From positions 1 to 64,000 of the forward strand of contig NZ_FNAS01000013.1 in assembly GCF_900101995.1 (NCBI RefSeq): a stretch of 64,000 nt of DNA. The letters run 5' to 3'. The stretch is from Riemerella columbipharyngis. GTDB lineage: Bacteria; Bacteroidota; Bacteroidia; Flavobacteriales; Weeksellaceae. A program made the translations under genes and the position numbers. The notes under the pieces were generated by a model. That model did not search any database and was not told where the DNA came from. It worked only from the letters and a program-made list of their open reading frames with translations. Of the stretch, positions 32,975 through 42,866 are shown one piece after another (the first letter of the stretch is position 1; the number at the start of each line of letters is the position of its first letter).

Positions 32975-35419
32975 ATGAACTACACTGCAAACCAAATATC
33001 AAAAATCACCGGAGCAAAAATAATCGGAAACAAAGAGGCTATCATCAAAGACTTTGCATTTGATACACGCCATATTTATTCTGCCAAAAATACAGCATTC
33101 ATCGCTCTGAAAACAACTAATAATAATGGCGAAAACTATATCCCGGAGGCAATAGAAAAAGGCATCAAAATCATCGTAGCAGAAAAGAAAACCACAGACA
33201 CACCCAATATCACATGGATTATCACAAATGATAGTTTGGCATTCCTACAAAACTTAGCACAGTTTCACGCTGAAAATAAAAAAATCAAAACAATTGGCAT
33301 CACCGGCAGTAACGGGAAAACTATAGTGAAAGAATGGCTCTACCAATGTCTCAACGAAAAATACAAAATTGTAAAAAGCCCTAAAAGTTTCAACTCCCAA
33401 TTAGGACTGCCTTTGTCTTTGCTTAAAATAAATGATGAACACGAGATAGGCCTTTTTGAAGTAGGTATTTCCAAGCCCCAAGAGATGGAAATACAGCAGC
33501 GGACATTCTCGCCGGAAATAGGCGTCCTCACCCATATAGGTACCGCCCACCTTATCAATTTTGAAAGCACAGAGCAGCTTATCAGAGAAAAAATAAAACT
33601 ATTCGCTCACTCCCAAACCATTATTTTTAATGGCGACCAACCTTTGGTTTTAGACATTATCCAAAAAACTTATCCCGATAAACAATTGATTTCTTATGGT
33701 CTCCTACATCACAATGACATTCATCTAAAAACACCTCTCAAAGAGCTTAATTTATATGCTGAAGTTTCCTGCTATGGGGATATACTCCGTTTCCCTGTCC
33801 ATCAAAAGAATGAAGCCACGCTTACCAACGCTCTGTGTGTCATATCAGTCCTTAAAAAATTAAATTTCGGGAATGATGAAATTGTGGAAAAGATCAATGT
33901 GCTAAAAGCAATAGAGATGAGGCTGGAAAGTGTAAATGGTATTCGGGATAATCTCATTATTAACGACTCTTATATCCTTGATTTGGACTCTCTGAAAATA
34001 GCCTATCAGTTTATAAATGAATACAATAAACCCTGCAAATCTTTAGTTATCACAGACTTTGCAGAACAAAATAATGAATCGGGACTTTACCAAGAAGTAG
34101 CAGCACTGACGAATGAACAAAACTTCGACAAAGTTTTCCTCATAGGAACAGAAATAAAAAAATACAAGCCCCTTTTCAAAGCAAAAACTTTCACCTTCAA
34201 CGACATTGACGAACTAATCAAAAACCAAATCCTCAATAAAATCAGTAATGAACTCATTCTGTTAAAAGGGGCACGTAAGTTTGAAATTGAAAAACTCAAG
34301 AACCACCTCGAACTTCAAAAACACGACACCGTTTTAGAAATCAATTTAAATAAAATCTTACACAACATCAATGTCCACAGGGAATTCTTAGAGCCTAAAA
34401 CCAAAGTAATGGCAATGGTAAAAGCCTACTCTTACGGATTGGGAGGCTATGAAATAGCTGAGTTCCTACAGCACCATCATATTGATTATCTCGGTGTAGC
34501 GGTGGCAGACGAGGGCATCGATTTGAGGAAAAACGGCATCTCCGTACCCATCATTGTGATGAACCCCGAACAGCACAGCTACAATGCCGTGATTGACTAC
34601 AACTTAGAACCCAATATCTACAGCTTTAGAGTATTAGATCTATTCGTAGAACAGCTTAGAGCAAGTGGATACAATGGCAAATACCCTATCCATATCAAGA
34701 TAGAAACCGGTATGCACCGCTTGGGCTTCAAAGAAAACGATATAGACGAACTCATCACTAAACTCAATACGCTCAATGTGAAAGTCGGCAGTATATTCAG
34801 CCATCTTTCAAGTGCTGATATACCAGAAGAAAAAGGCTATACCGAGTATCAATTAAAAGTATTCAGAAAAATTTCGGATAAGATTATCGATGGAATAAGC
34901 TACCAACCTATAAGACATATACTAAATTCCGCAGGGATCACTAATTACCCTAAACATCAATATGATATGGTAAGGATTGGCATCGGTATGATAGGCATAT
35001 CGTCCAACGAGAGTATAACCCCTCTTTTACAGCCGGCCGTCTCTTTTAAAACAGTCATCTCACAGATTTCAGAAATTAAAAAAGGAGAAAGCATAGGCTA
35101 CGGCAGACGCCATATTGCAGAAAACAATATGAGAGTAGCAACCATACCCGTAGGCTACGCAGACGGCATACCGAGAAGTATCGGTATGGGCATTGGATAT
35201 GTAGGCGTAGGCGAAAATCTTTGTCCGATATTGGGAAGCGTCTGTATGGATATGATGATGATAGATCTGAAAAATATTTCTGCACAAGAAGGAGACAACG
35301 TCATTATCTTTGACAAGAATCCATCGTTAGAAGACTTTGCAAACTATTGCAAAACCATTCCCTACGAAGTACTTACCTCTATATCCCGCAGAGTGAAACG
35401 TGTCTATGTGAAGGATTAA
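32975..35419 (+). CDS. murF/alr: Bifunctional MurF ligase / alanine racemase
   Basis: 814 residues, a fusion seen in Bacteroidota. The N-terminal half (about 1-440) is UDP-MurNAc-tripeptide:D-Ala-D-Ala ligase: KTIGITGSNGKTIVKEW P-loop (~105-120), GLFEVGISKPQEMEIQ, THIGTAHLINFES. The C-terminal half (~455-814) is a PLP-dependent alanine racemase: AMVKAYSYGLGGYEIA with the PLP lysine near 482, HIKIETGMHRLGF, and GYGRRHIAENNMRVATIPV with the catalytic Tyr near 707, then YADGIPRSIG. One protein thus makes D-Ala and uses D-Ala-D-Ala for peptidoglycan precursor synthesis. Both catalytic centres appear complete. Confidence 0.97.
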   Translation: MNYTANQISKITGAKIIGNKEAIIKDFAFDTRHIYSAKNTAFIALKTTNNNGENYIPEAIEKGIKIIVAEKKTTDTPNITWIITNDSLAFLQNLAQFHAENKKIKTIGITGSNGKTIVKEWLYQCLNEKYKIVKSPKSFNSQLGLPLSLLKINDEHEIGLFEVGISKPQEMEIQQRTFSPEIGVLTHIGTAHLINFESTEQLIREKIKLFAHSQTIIFNGDQPLVLDIIQKTYPDKQLISYGLLHHNDIHLKTPLKELNLYAEVSCYGDILRFPVHQKNEATLTNALCVISVLKKLNFGNDEIVEKINVLKAIEMRLESVNGIRDNLIINDSYILDLDSLKIAYQFINEYNKPCKSLVITDFAEQNNESGLYQEVAALTNEQNFDKVFLIGTEIKKYKPLFKAKTFTFNDIDELIKNQILNKISNELILLKGARKFEIEKLKNHLELQKHDTVLEINLNKILHNINVHREFLEPKTKVMAMVKAYSYGLGGYEIAEFLQHHHIDYLGVAVADEGIDLRKNGISVPIIVMNPEQHSYNAVIDYNLEPNIYSFRVLDLFVEQLRASGYNGKYPIHIKIETGMHRLGFKENDIDELITKLNTLNVKVGSIFSHLSSADIPEEKGYTEYQLKVFRKISDKIIDGISYQPIRHILNSAGITNYPKHQYDMVRIGIGMIGISSNESITPLLQPAVSFKTVISQISEIKKGESIGYGRRHIAENNMRVATIPVGYADGIPRSIGMGIGYVGVGENLCPILGSVCMDMMMIDLKNISAQEGDNVIIFDKNPSLEDFANYCKTIPYEVLTSISRRVKRVYVKD

Positions 35420-35595
35420 AAAGAGTATCTTCAAAAACGCATTTGACATTTTTGACTATTCCAAATTTTTAAGGTTTTTATTTCCCTCCGAAAGAAGAAT
35501 TTCCAATCAGACTGCATAAGCAGAAAGCTGTTTTGTGAGGAAGAACAGATAAAACAAATCTATCTCAACAATCTTATATCACTGTTGTACAAAGA

Positions 35596-35730
35596 TATAT
35601 AACTTGATTTAAGACAACTTAAGAATATCTATAGCTACTTAAATCATTTTTTATCAATGAAAAATAAGTATATTGTCCGTTCTAGGATTTCCGAGACAAA
35701 ATTTAGAGAAATTCTAAACCTAGCACATTC
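35596..35730 (+). pseudogene. N-terminal fragment of an IS1016-like transposase (IS1595 family)
   Basis: From ATG 35657 the plus strand encodes KNKYIVRSRISETKFREIL, the usual start of ISXO2/IS1016-like transposases of the IS1595 family (KxKYxxRSRISEAKFRxIL). After 25 codons the frame ends at the junction with an oppositely oriented IS30 remnant. The 60 bp upstream of the ATG are recognisably similar to the DNA at 58,478-58,545, where a second decayed copy of the same IS lies, so this block includes the left end of the element. The rest of the transposase is gone. Confidence 0.7.
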
Positions 35731-36149
35731 AACCAACCAATGTAATGCATTGATAAAAAAGGTCTTTCAGAGTTCTAAAATTTAAGTTTTTTACTTGGTC
35801 TTCGGTTACTTCTTTGATATATTCATTATCAATTATACTAAATTCTGATGATTTCGAAATATATTATCTGACTCATCTATTGCTGTATTCACTCAATCTT
35901 CTTTCCCATAAACTATACGGATGTGCAAAATAAAATTCAAACTACATTTTTTTGCAACCTTTTGATGATGAGCAAACTCAATACCATTATCACTGGTAAT
36001 GACTTTATCGAGTCTTTGTAAGGCTACAGCGTATCTATCACGGTTTATACCAGTGTTTATACATTTTTACCTTAAAAGAATTCTTTTAATAGAAATAAAA
36101 CCTTAATTTTCATCATTTTTTACTTAAGTTTAATAATTCAGAGACTTAC
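35731..36149 (-). pseudogene. IS30-family transposase remnant, copy B
   Basis: On the minus strand the reading gives RDRYAVALQRLDKVI, TSDNGIEFAHH (second catalytic Asp), FYFAHPYSLWERRLSEYSN (WER box with catalytic Glu), stops and one-base shifts, then FSIIDNEYIKEVTEDQVKN and LNFRTLKDLFYQ, the tail of the IS30 catalytic core. It aligns with 1,955-2,352 throughout, with about one substitution every few bases. Only the C-terminal part is left. It abuts the IS1016-like fragment, so one IS probably inserted in or next to the other before both decayed. Confidence 0.8.
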
Positions 36150-36308
36150 AAAATAATTAGAGAGTAAAAAAGAAGATTTTTCTATATAAGTAAATCATAA
36201 TCAAACAACTATTTTTAGGAAGTAAAATCAAGATAAAAAATCTACTAAAAAACTTGGAAACTTTTTTTGTTTTTCAGTTTCTTTATTATAAATTTGCCCC
36301 CAAGAATT

Positions 36309-36923
36309 ATGAATGATAAAAAAGTTTTTTTGAAAAACGTGTCAGAGCTCTTTATGTTTAATGGAGCTAAAACACTAACGATGGATGACATTGCCAAAGC
36401 TTTTTCTATGTCGAAGAAAACCCTGTATCAGTATTACAAAAATAAGGAAGAGCTGTTGGTAGAGGTTTTAGATTTTGGGCTTAATCAAACTATAGAACAA
36501 ATTCAGATGTTCGAAAAGAAAAAAGATCTAAACGCTATACAAAAAATATTCTTTAGCAAAAGCGATATTAAAGAATTGTGTGAAGAGGCAGGCTCTATCT
36601 TTATGTTGCAATTGATCAAGTACTACCCAAAAATCTATAATGCTCATAAACTCAAGGTGTATAAAGAAATCTTGAGAATTATGAGAAAAAATATAGAAAG
36701 CGGGCGTAGAGAAAGACTTTATAAGGAAGACTTTAGTATAGAAAATTATACTAAGTTTCTCTTAGAGCTGATGTTTGCATATGACAGCTCTGTATTATTT
36801 GAAGAGAGCAATGCAAAAAACTGGACGAAACATAGCAGGAAAGTAATGCTCTTTTTCTTGAATGCTATCGTTACGCCAAAGGGATATGAAATTTTAAAAG
36901 AAATAATATATAATGAAAAATAG
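36309..36923 (+). CDS. TetR-family transcriptional regulator of the efflux operon
   Basis: 204 residues. The N-terminal helix-turn-helix is clear: FMFNGAKTLTMDDIAKAFSM then SKKTLYQYYKNKEELLVEVL. The C-terminal ligand domain is helical and has no recognised ligand. Start ATG 36309 (MNDKKVF) is preferred to a TTG at 36267, which would add an implausible hydrophobic prefix. The gene overlaps the tolC-like gene by 11 bp, so it is the first gene of the efflux operon and probably represses it together with itself, responding to a pump substrate. Confidence 0.93.
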   Translation: MNDKKVFLKNVSELFMFNGAKTLTMDDIAKAFSMSKKTLYQYYKNKEELLVEVLDFGLNQTIEQIQMFEKKKDLNAIQKIFFSKSDIKELCEEAGSIFMLQLIKYYPKIYNAHKLKVYKEILRIMRKNIESGRRERLYKEDFSIENYTKFLLELMFAYDSSVLFEESNAKNWTKHSRKVMLFFLNAIVTPKGYEILKEIIYNEK

Positions 36924-38250
36924 ACTGAAATTAGCGAGCGTTTTAATGCTTTTCTTTCAAGGGATGCTATGGTCTCAGGAGACAAGAACGCTCACGCTGC
37001 AAGATGCAGTAGGCTACGCCTTGGAAAACAAGGCGGATGCGGAAAAGGCACGCCTCAACATTCAGAAGGGCGATGCTCAAATAGCAGAGGTAAGGGCTAA
37101 TGCTCTGCCCAAAATAACGGTGGTGAGCAATACCTCGTACAATCCGCTTACGCAAAAGGTAATTTTGCCCAACTTCCTAAATCCTACACAAACGATGGAG
37201 GTGTCACTCGGGCAGAAGTGGCAGTCCAGCAATATGGTGCAGCTGCAGCAGGTACTGTTTAATCAGTCGGTATTTATGGGGCTGAAAGCGGCTAAATCTA
37301 CCAAAGAATTTTATTTGGTAAATGCACAGCTTACAGAAGAACAAATTATAGAGAAAGTAGCAGATGCTTATTATCAAGTGTATCAAGCGGAGCAGATGCT
37401 CAGAAATTTAGAGGACAACCTTGAGATTACTCAAAAAACGGTAAATGTGATAAAAGGTCTCTACGATGCGGGGCTGGCAAAGAAATTAGACTATGATAGA
37501 AGTGTGGTGGCTCTTAATAATATTACCGCAAGTAAGCAGCAGCTTCTGAATACCGTAGAATTGAGCAAAAACGCACTTAAATTTATGATAGGGATGCCTA
37601 TGGACAAAGGGATAGACCTCCCGGAAGGGACTTTTGAACCTTCTGTTTTGTTATCAGAACAAGCAGACATTAGCGAAAGAACAGAAATGAAAGTTTTGAA
37701 TAAACAATTAGAGCTTCTTAAGTGGAAAAAGAAAGCCTCTATCACAGATCATTATCCTTCCGTAGCACTTGTGGCAAACTATGGCTGGCTGGGGCAGGGT
37801 CCAAAATTTCCGTTTTGGCACGGTAAAAAAGACAAAGTCTATTGGTCTGATATGGCTTCTATCGGCTTGGGTATCAATATTCCTATTTTTAACGGGTTTT
37901 CTACCAAGTCTAAAGTACAGCAAGATGAAATAGAAATAGAAAAAGCAAAAGCAGATTTGAAGGAAACCAAACTCGGATTGGATATGGCGTACAAAAATGC
38001 CTTAACCCAAATAGAGAACAGCAGAATAACTATAGAAAATCAAGAAAACAATGTGAAATTAGCAGAGAAAGTAATGTCTGATACCCGATCTAATTACCAA
38101 TACGGATTAGCTACGCTTAATGACATTTTAGATGCAGAAAGAGATTTGGCTGATGCCAAAAATAATTTGACAAAATCAAAATTAGACTACAAATTAGCAG
38201 AAATACAATTATTAAAATCCGAGGGAAAACTAAGAAATTTAACGAAATAA
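36913..38250 (+). CDS. TolC-family outer membrane efflux protein
   Basis: 445 residues: signal peptide MKNRLKLASVLMLFFQGMLWSQ, then two repeats of the outer-membrane-factor fold with long helices (TLTLQDAVGYALENKADAEK and the second half from about residue 265, PSVALVANYGWLGQGP) and a C-terminal coiled coil (YQYGLATLNDILDAERDLAD). It forms the trimeric exit channel of the pump in the outer membrane. It begins inside the TetR gene (11-bp overlap) and is followed at 11 bp by the membrane-fusion protein, so the operon order is regulator, channel, adaptor, pump. Confidence 0.95.
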   Translation: MKNRLKLASVLMLFFQGMLWSQETRTLTLQDAVGYALENKADAEKARLNIQKGDAQIAEVRANALPKITVVSNTSYNPLTQKVILPNFLNPTQTMEVSLGQKWQSSNMVQLQQVLFNQSVFMGLKAAKSTKEFYLVNAQLTEEQIIEKVADAYYQVYQAEQMLRNLEDNLEITQKTVNVIKGLYDAGLAKKLDYDRSVVALNNITASKQQLLNTVELSKNALKFMIGMPMDKGIDLPEGTFEPSVLLSEQADISERTEMKVLNKQLELLKWKKKASITDHYPSVALVANYGWLGQGPKFPFWHGKKDKVYWSDMASIGLGINIPIFNGFSTKSKVQQDEIEIEKAKADLKETKLGLDMAYKNALTQIENSRITIENQENNVKLAEKVMSDTRSNYQYGLATLNDILDAERDLADAKNNLTKSKLDYKLAEIQLLKSEGKLRNLTK

Positions 38251-38261
38251 AAAATCATATC

Positions 38262-39317
38262 ATGAGTAAAAAGAGTATATTATCAATATTAGTAGTGGCG
38301 GCTGTTGCAGCAGGGCTTTTTTTTATTCTAAGACACAACAAAAAGAATAATGAAAACCAAGTCGCTATTGTCGCTCAAGAAAATGCATCTGTTGCCGTGA
38401 AAGCAGAACCCGCAAAAATACAAGAAATAGCACAAGGTTTTAGTGTAAACGGAAATTTTATTCCTAAGACAGAAGCACAGATAGCCGCAGAAATGGGCGG
38501 GCAGCTCGTAGCGTTGTATGTCCAGGAGGGAAGCTATGTAAAAGCAGGGCAAGTTGTCGCAAGGCTAAAAGGCGATAAAATAGATGTCGGTTTAAATAAT
38601 GCTAAGGCTAATTTGGCACAAGCTCAGTCTGCGTTACAGCGTTTCGAAGCGGCGTATAAGACGGGAGGTGTTACGGCATTACAATTGGACCAGGCGAGAC
38701 TTCAAGTAAAAAATGCCAGAGCCCAAGTGCAGTCTGCACAGCTGCAGTCCGGAGATACCAATGTCATCTCTAAAGTCAGCGGTATCGTGAGCCAAAAAAT
38801 GGTAGAGCTGGGCAGTGTGGTAGGTGCGGGAACGCCTATCGTGAAAATAGTAGATATATCTTCGCTTAAACTGAAAGTAGATGTAGATGAAAGAGTTGTA
38901 AGTACAATTTCTGTCGGGCAAACGGCAACAGTTCAACCAAGCGTATCGGATACGCCTATCAGCGGTAAAATAACCTATATAGCACCCGTTTCTAACGGAG
39001 GCCTAAAGTTCCCTGTGGAGATCACCGTTCCAAATGATTTAATGAAACTAAAAGCCGGAATGTATGCCACGGCAGATTTTGATGCCAATCAAAAAGCGGA
39101 GGCTTTGGTTATTCCTCGTTCTGCTTTCGTAGGGGGCGTAAGCAGCAATATGGTGTTTGTGGTAAAAGACAATGTGGCTTATCTTACCAAAGTGAAAAGC
39201 GGTACCAATTATGGTGACGAGGTTCAGATTCTTGACGGACTGAACTCCGGAGATATGGTGGTGACCAGCGGACAAATCAACCTTTCTGATAAAACAAAAG
39301 TGAGTATTATTAAATAA
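38262..39317 (+). CDS. RND efflux periplasmic adaptor (membrane fusion protein)
   Basis: 351 residues. N-terminal membrane anchor SILSILVVAAVAAGLFFIL, then the biotinyl-lipoyl-like domain (AEMGGQLVALYVQEGSYVKA), a short alpha-helical hairpin (KANLAQAQSALQRFEAAYKT and the following LDQARLQVKNARAQVQSA), and the beta-barrel domain (VDVDERVVSTISVGQTATV, AGMYATADF). It bridges the inner-membrane pump and the TolC-like channel. The hairpin is short, as in single-repeat adaptors. The downstream pump gene follows after 75 bp. Confidence 0.95.
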   Translation: MSKKSILSILVVAAVAAGLFFILRHNKKNNENQVAIVAQENASVAVKAEPAKIQEIAQGFSVNGNFIPKTEAQIAAEMGGQLVALYVQEGSYVKAGQVVARLKGDKIDVGLNNAKANLAQAQSALQRFEAAYKTGGVTALQLDQARLQVKNARAQVQSAQLQSGDTNVISKVSGIVSQKMVELGSVVGAGTPIVKIVDISSLKLKVDVDERVVSTISVGQTATVQPSVSDTPISGKITYIAPVSNGGLKFPVEITVPNDLMKLKAGMYATADFDANQKAEALVIPRSAFVGGVSSNMVFVVKDNVAYLTKVKSGTNYGDEVQILDGLNSGDMVVTSGQINLSDKTKVSIIK

Positions 39318-39392
39318 AAACAAAACTTACTTATCCTTATTGTTAAACTAAAATAATCTTCTTTTAAGCAGAGAAGAACTAAAGAAACGAAT

Positions 39393-42300
39393 ATGAAAAT
39401 AGCAGAAGTATCAATAAAAAGGCCGAGTTTGGTTATTGTAATGCTTGCCTTGCTCATCATTGGGGGGCTGTTCAGTTACAAGAGTCTAAGCTACGAGCTG
39501 ATACCGAAAATAGAAACGAAAGTCATCACAGTGGCAACGACTTACCCCGGTGCATCACCTTCGGAAGTGGAGAATACCGTAACCAAAAAAATAGAAGATG
39601 CCGTATCTTCCCTCGAGGGTATAAAGCACCTTCAGGCGCGTTCCTATGAGAGTGTTTCGGTCGTTATTCTTAATATGAATAATGATGCCAATGTGGATAA
39701 TACGCTGAACGAGGCACAGAGAAAAATCAATGCCATCCGCTCTGATTTGCCGGACGGAGCCAAAGAACCGTCTCTATCCAAATTCTCGCTTTCGGATTTA
39801 CCGATTCTTAATATGGGGGTTACGGCAAATCTTCCGGAGAAAGAACTTTATGACCTTATAGACCAAAAGATACAGCCCGAATTTTCAAGAATACCGGGGG
39901 TAGCTCAGGTGAATATCGTAGGGGGGCAAGAGCGGGAAATCAAAGTAAATTTAGACCCTAATAAATTAGAGGGCTACGGGCTTACCATTCCACAGGTTTT
40001 GCAGATTATTTCTGCATCTAATTTGGATTTCCCGACCGGAAATTTGAAAACGAGACAAAATACTACGCTTATCCGTCTTTCGGGAAAAATTGCCGATGTG
40101 CAGCAGTTTAGAGATTTGACATTGGTGTCAAGAAACGGTATCAATATAAAACTTTCTGATGTAGCAGAGGTACAAGACGCTCAAAAAGACGCTAAAAAAA
40201 TAGCGAGAATTGATGAAAAGAGTACGCTTTTGCTTCAGGTACAGAAGCAGTCTTCTGCCAATGCCGTTACGGTAAGTGATTTGGTAAAAGAGAAAATGAA
40301 AGAAATCCAAGAGGAATACAAAGCTCAAGGATTAAAAATAGATTTAGCGAGTGATAACTCAGAATTTACCTTAGCGGCTTCGGATTCCGTTATCCACGAC
40401 TTGTTCATAGCGGTGGCTTTGGTGGCGTTTGTGATGTTGTTCTTCTTGCACAGTTATAGAAATGCCCTCATTGTGATGGTTTCTATTCCTACTTCGCTTG
40501 TCGCGACCTTCATTGGAATAAATCTCTTTGGCTATTCGCTGAACTTGATGAGTTTATTGGCGTTGTCCTTAGTAGTAGGAATATTGGTGGATGATGCCAT
40601 TGTGGTTATTGAGAATATCCACCGCCATATGGAGATGGGGAAAAACAAGGTAAGAGCCGCCTATGATGGAGCCAGCGAAATAGGATTTACGGTAACGGCG
40701 ATTACTTTGGTAATTGTGGTGGTATTCCTTCCGATAGCATTGAGCTCGGGATTGGTATCCGATATTATCAGGCAGTTTTGTGTTACGGTGGTTATTGCCA
40801 CGCTTTTATCTTTATTGGTCTCTTTTACGGTGGTTCCTTGGTTATTTTCAAGGTTTGGTAAATTAGAACTTATCAGAAAAGAGTCTCTTCTGGGAATAAT
40901 GATTTATAAATTTGAGGAGGGACTCACTTGGTTTACCCATCGTATGACTGAGCTTCTGAAATGGTGCTTATCCAATAAGATTAAAACATTTATGGTCATC
41001 ACTGTTTTATTTGTAAGTTCCATTGCTTTGATAATGATGGGGTATATAGGCTCGGACTTCTTTCCAAAAACAGATAAAGGAGAATTTCTGGTTCAGATAG
41101 AAATGCCTAAAGATGCTTCCATAGAGCAGACCAATTTTATGACTCAGAGGGCAGAGAATTTTTTGGCGAAAGATAAAGATGTTGCTTCTACAATTACTAC
41201 CGTAGGGCAGTCTAGTAGCGGCTTAGGAGCTTCGCAATCTGTGAACTACAAATCCGAAATAGATGTAAAATTGATAGACAAATCCGAAAGAAACGAATCT
41301 TCGGATATCAAGGCGGCAAAGGTAAAAAGAGAATTAGAAAAAGTATTGGTAGGTGCTAAAGTAACCACCAATCCGGTTGGTATTTTAGGAGCTACTCAGG
41401 CACCTATTATGTTTGTGATAACAGGAAACAGCTTGGAAGATGCTATGGACTATGCCAAAAAAGCCGAAACGCTTCTGAAAAAAATCAGTGGGGCATCACA
41501 GGTGAAACTTAGTGTAGAAGAAGGAAACCCGGAAATTTCTGTTTCTGTGGATAGAGATAAAATGACGGCTCTCGGTCTTAATGTCGCAGTGGTAGGCCAG
41601 ACGCTTCGTACGGCATTTAGTGGTAATACGGATAATAAATTCCGTACGGCGGATAACGAATATGATATTAACATTATCCTGGATGAATCTCATCGTAATA
41701 GCATAGATGATGTTAAGAATATCAATTTTGTTAATAATCAAGGACAAAAGATCAACCTTTCTCAGTTTGCTACGGTGAAGATGTCTTCCGGTCCGGCGGT
41801 ATTAGAGCGGTATGGGCGTTCTCCTTCCGTAACGATACAGGCACAAACTGTGGGGCGTTCTACGGGAGCAGTGGCTCAAGATTGGTTAAGACAGCTGGAA
41901 AAGATTAAAAAACCGACAGGCGTTAAATGGTCTTGGAGCGGGGATATGGAAAATCAAGGAGAAGGTTTCGGTACGCTGGGGGTAGCATTATTAGCAGCCA
42001 TAATGCTGGTGTATATGATTATGGTTGTACTTTATAACGATTTTGTGAAGCCGTTTATCGTATTGTTTTCTATTCCGCTGTCTTTCATCGGAGCATTGTG
42101 GGCATTGGCACTTACCAACCAGAGTTTGAATATCTTTACTATTTTGGGGATTATTATGTTGATTGGGTTGGTGGCTAAAAATGCCATTCTTTTGGTAGAT
42201 TTTGCCAACCACCGTTTGGAGCAAGGTGAAACGATAACGAATGCTCTGGTACAAGCTAATCACGCGAGGCTTCGTCCTATTTTGATGACTACCTTTGCGA

Positions 42301-42548
42301 TGGTAATCGGTATGCTTCCAATAGCATTGGCGAGTGGTGCAGCTGCAGAGATGAACAACGGCTTGGCAATCGTGATTATAGGGGGACTGCTATCGTCTTT
42401 ATTTCTTACTCTGGTGATAGTTCCAGTGGTTTATTACATCGTCGTGAGGACAGAGGATAGATTTTCCCAAAATGACAAAAAAGACTACGATGCTATGATG
42501 AAAGCTGACTATGAGCACCTTCATCCGAGCGAAGAAATAGAGTTTTAA
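39393..42548 (+). CDS. RND-family multidrug efflux pump (HAE1-like)
   Basis: 1,051 residues, the usual length. Twelve membrane segments in two halves, each with a large periplasmic loop. Proton-relay residues are seen in TM4: GILVDDAIVVIENIHRHME (Asp-Asp near 395), and a Lys in TM10 in GLVAKNAILLVDFANHRLE (near 930). Docking and porter domains show the usual boxes, e.g. TVATTYPGASPSEVENTVTK and DLPDGAKEPSLSKFSLS. It exports hydrophobic compounds driven by protons. The operon with TetR, TolC and adaptor genes supports an inducible pump; the substrate is unknown. Two terminators follow. Confidence 0.96.
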   Translation: MKIAEVSIKRPSLVIVMLALLIIGGLFSYKSLSYELIPKIETKVITVATTYPGASPSEVENTVTKKIEDAVSSLEGIKHLQARSYESVSVVILNMNNDANVDNTLNEAQRKINAIRSDLPDGAKEPSLSKFSLSDLPILNMGVTANLPEKELYDLIDQKIQPEFSRIPGVAQVNIVGGQEREIKVNLDPNKLEGYGLTIPQVLQIISASNLDFPTGNLKTRQNTTLIRLSGKIADVQQFRDLTLVSRNGINIKLSDVAEVQDAQKDAKKIARIDEKSTLLLQVQKQSSANAVTVSDLVKEKMKEIQEEYKAQGLKIDLASDNSEFTLAASDSVIHDLFIAVALVAFVMLFFLHSYRNALIVMVSIPTSLVATFIGINLFGYSLNLMSLLALSLVVGILVDDAIVVIENIHRHMEMGKNKVRAAYDGASEIGFTVTAITLVIVVVFLPIALSSGLVSDIIRQFCVTVVIATLLSLLVSFTVVPWLFSRFGKLELIRKESLLGIMIYKFEEGLTWFTHRMTELLKWCLSNKIKTFMVITVLFVSSIALIMMGYIGSDFFPKTDKGEFLVQIEMPKDASIEQTNFMTQRAENFLAKDKDVASTITTVGQSSSGLGASQSVNYKSEIDVKLIDKSERNESSDIKAAKVKRELEKVLVGAKVTTNPVGILGATQAPIMFVITGNSLEDAMDYAKKAETLLKKISGASQVKLSVEEGNPEISVSVDRDKMTALGLNVAVVGQTLRTAFSGNTDNKFRTADNEYDINIILDESHRNSIDDVKNINFVNNQGQKINLSQFATVKMSSGPAVLERYGRSPSVTIQAQTVGRSTGAVAQDWLRQLEKIKKPTGVKWSWSGDMENQGEGFGTLGVALLAAIMLVYMIMVVLYNDFVKPFIVLFSIPLSFIGALWALALTNQSLNIFTILGIIMLIGLVAKNAILLVDFANHRLEQGETITNALVQANHARLRPILMTTFAMVIGMLPIALASGAAAEMNNGLAIVIIGGLLSSLFLTLVIVPVVYYIVVRTEDRFSQNDKKDYDAMMKADYEHLHPSEEIEF

Positions 42549-42568
42549 AATTATAAATTCAATTAGGA

Positions 42569-42601
42569 AGGGGATTATTCATTATAGATAATTCCCTTTT
42601 T
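42569..42601 (+). terminator. First terminator after the RND operon
   Basis: Stem AAGGGGATTAT with ATAATTCCCTT (weak mismatches, 11 bp) around a short loop, followed by five T. A second hairpin follows within 15 bp. Confidence 0.7.
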
Positions 42602-42612
42602 ATCTAACTAAG

Positions 42613-42645
42613 AATGCCGTCCCTGTTTTTGAGGCGGCATTTTTA
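42613..42645 (+). terminator. Second terminator after the RND operon
   Basis: 9-bp stem AATGCCGTC (42613-42621) / GGCGGCATT (42633-42641) with a G-T pair and a T run after it. Together with the previous hairpin it gives a double stop between the efflux operon and the minus-strand genes. Confidence 0.75.
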
Positions 42646-42665
42646 CTTTTGTGTTTGGGGAGGGG

Positions 42666-42866
42666 CTAAAAACTTGGTGTCATAGTAGCCTTAAGCTCTT
42701 TTTTGCAGTTTCCACCAAAAAACTTAGCACTACAGATAATAGGGTCACATTCTTTAGAAGTATATTTACATGTCTTGCTGTTATCTTCTAACCTATTTTC
42801 TTTCACTCTAAATAGCCGAGTAATACTTGATTTTCTATCTTGTGTTGTTGCAGTTATAACATACAT
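42666..42866 (-). CDS. Small Cys-containing protein of unknown function
   Basis: 66 residues, basic, with four cysteines in the C-terminal half (SKTCKYTSKECDPIICSAKF and GGNCKKEL). No family is recognised. Its ATG directly abuts the TAA of the lipoprotein gene (zero spacing), which suggests coupled translation, so I think it is real. The N-terminus lacks a signal peptide; a cytoplasmic or non-classically exported location cannot be decided. It could also be a degraded downstream remainder of a larger secreted protein. Confidence 0.5.
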   Translation of the reverse strand: MYVITATTQDRKSSITRLFRVKENRLEDNSKTCKYTSKECDPIICSAKFFGGNCKKELKATMTPSF

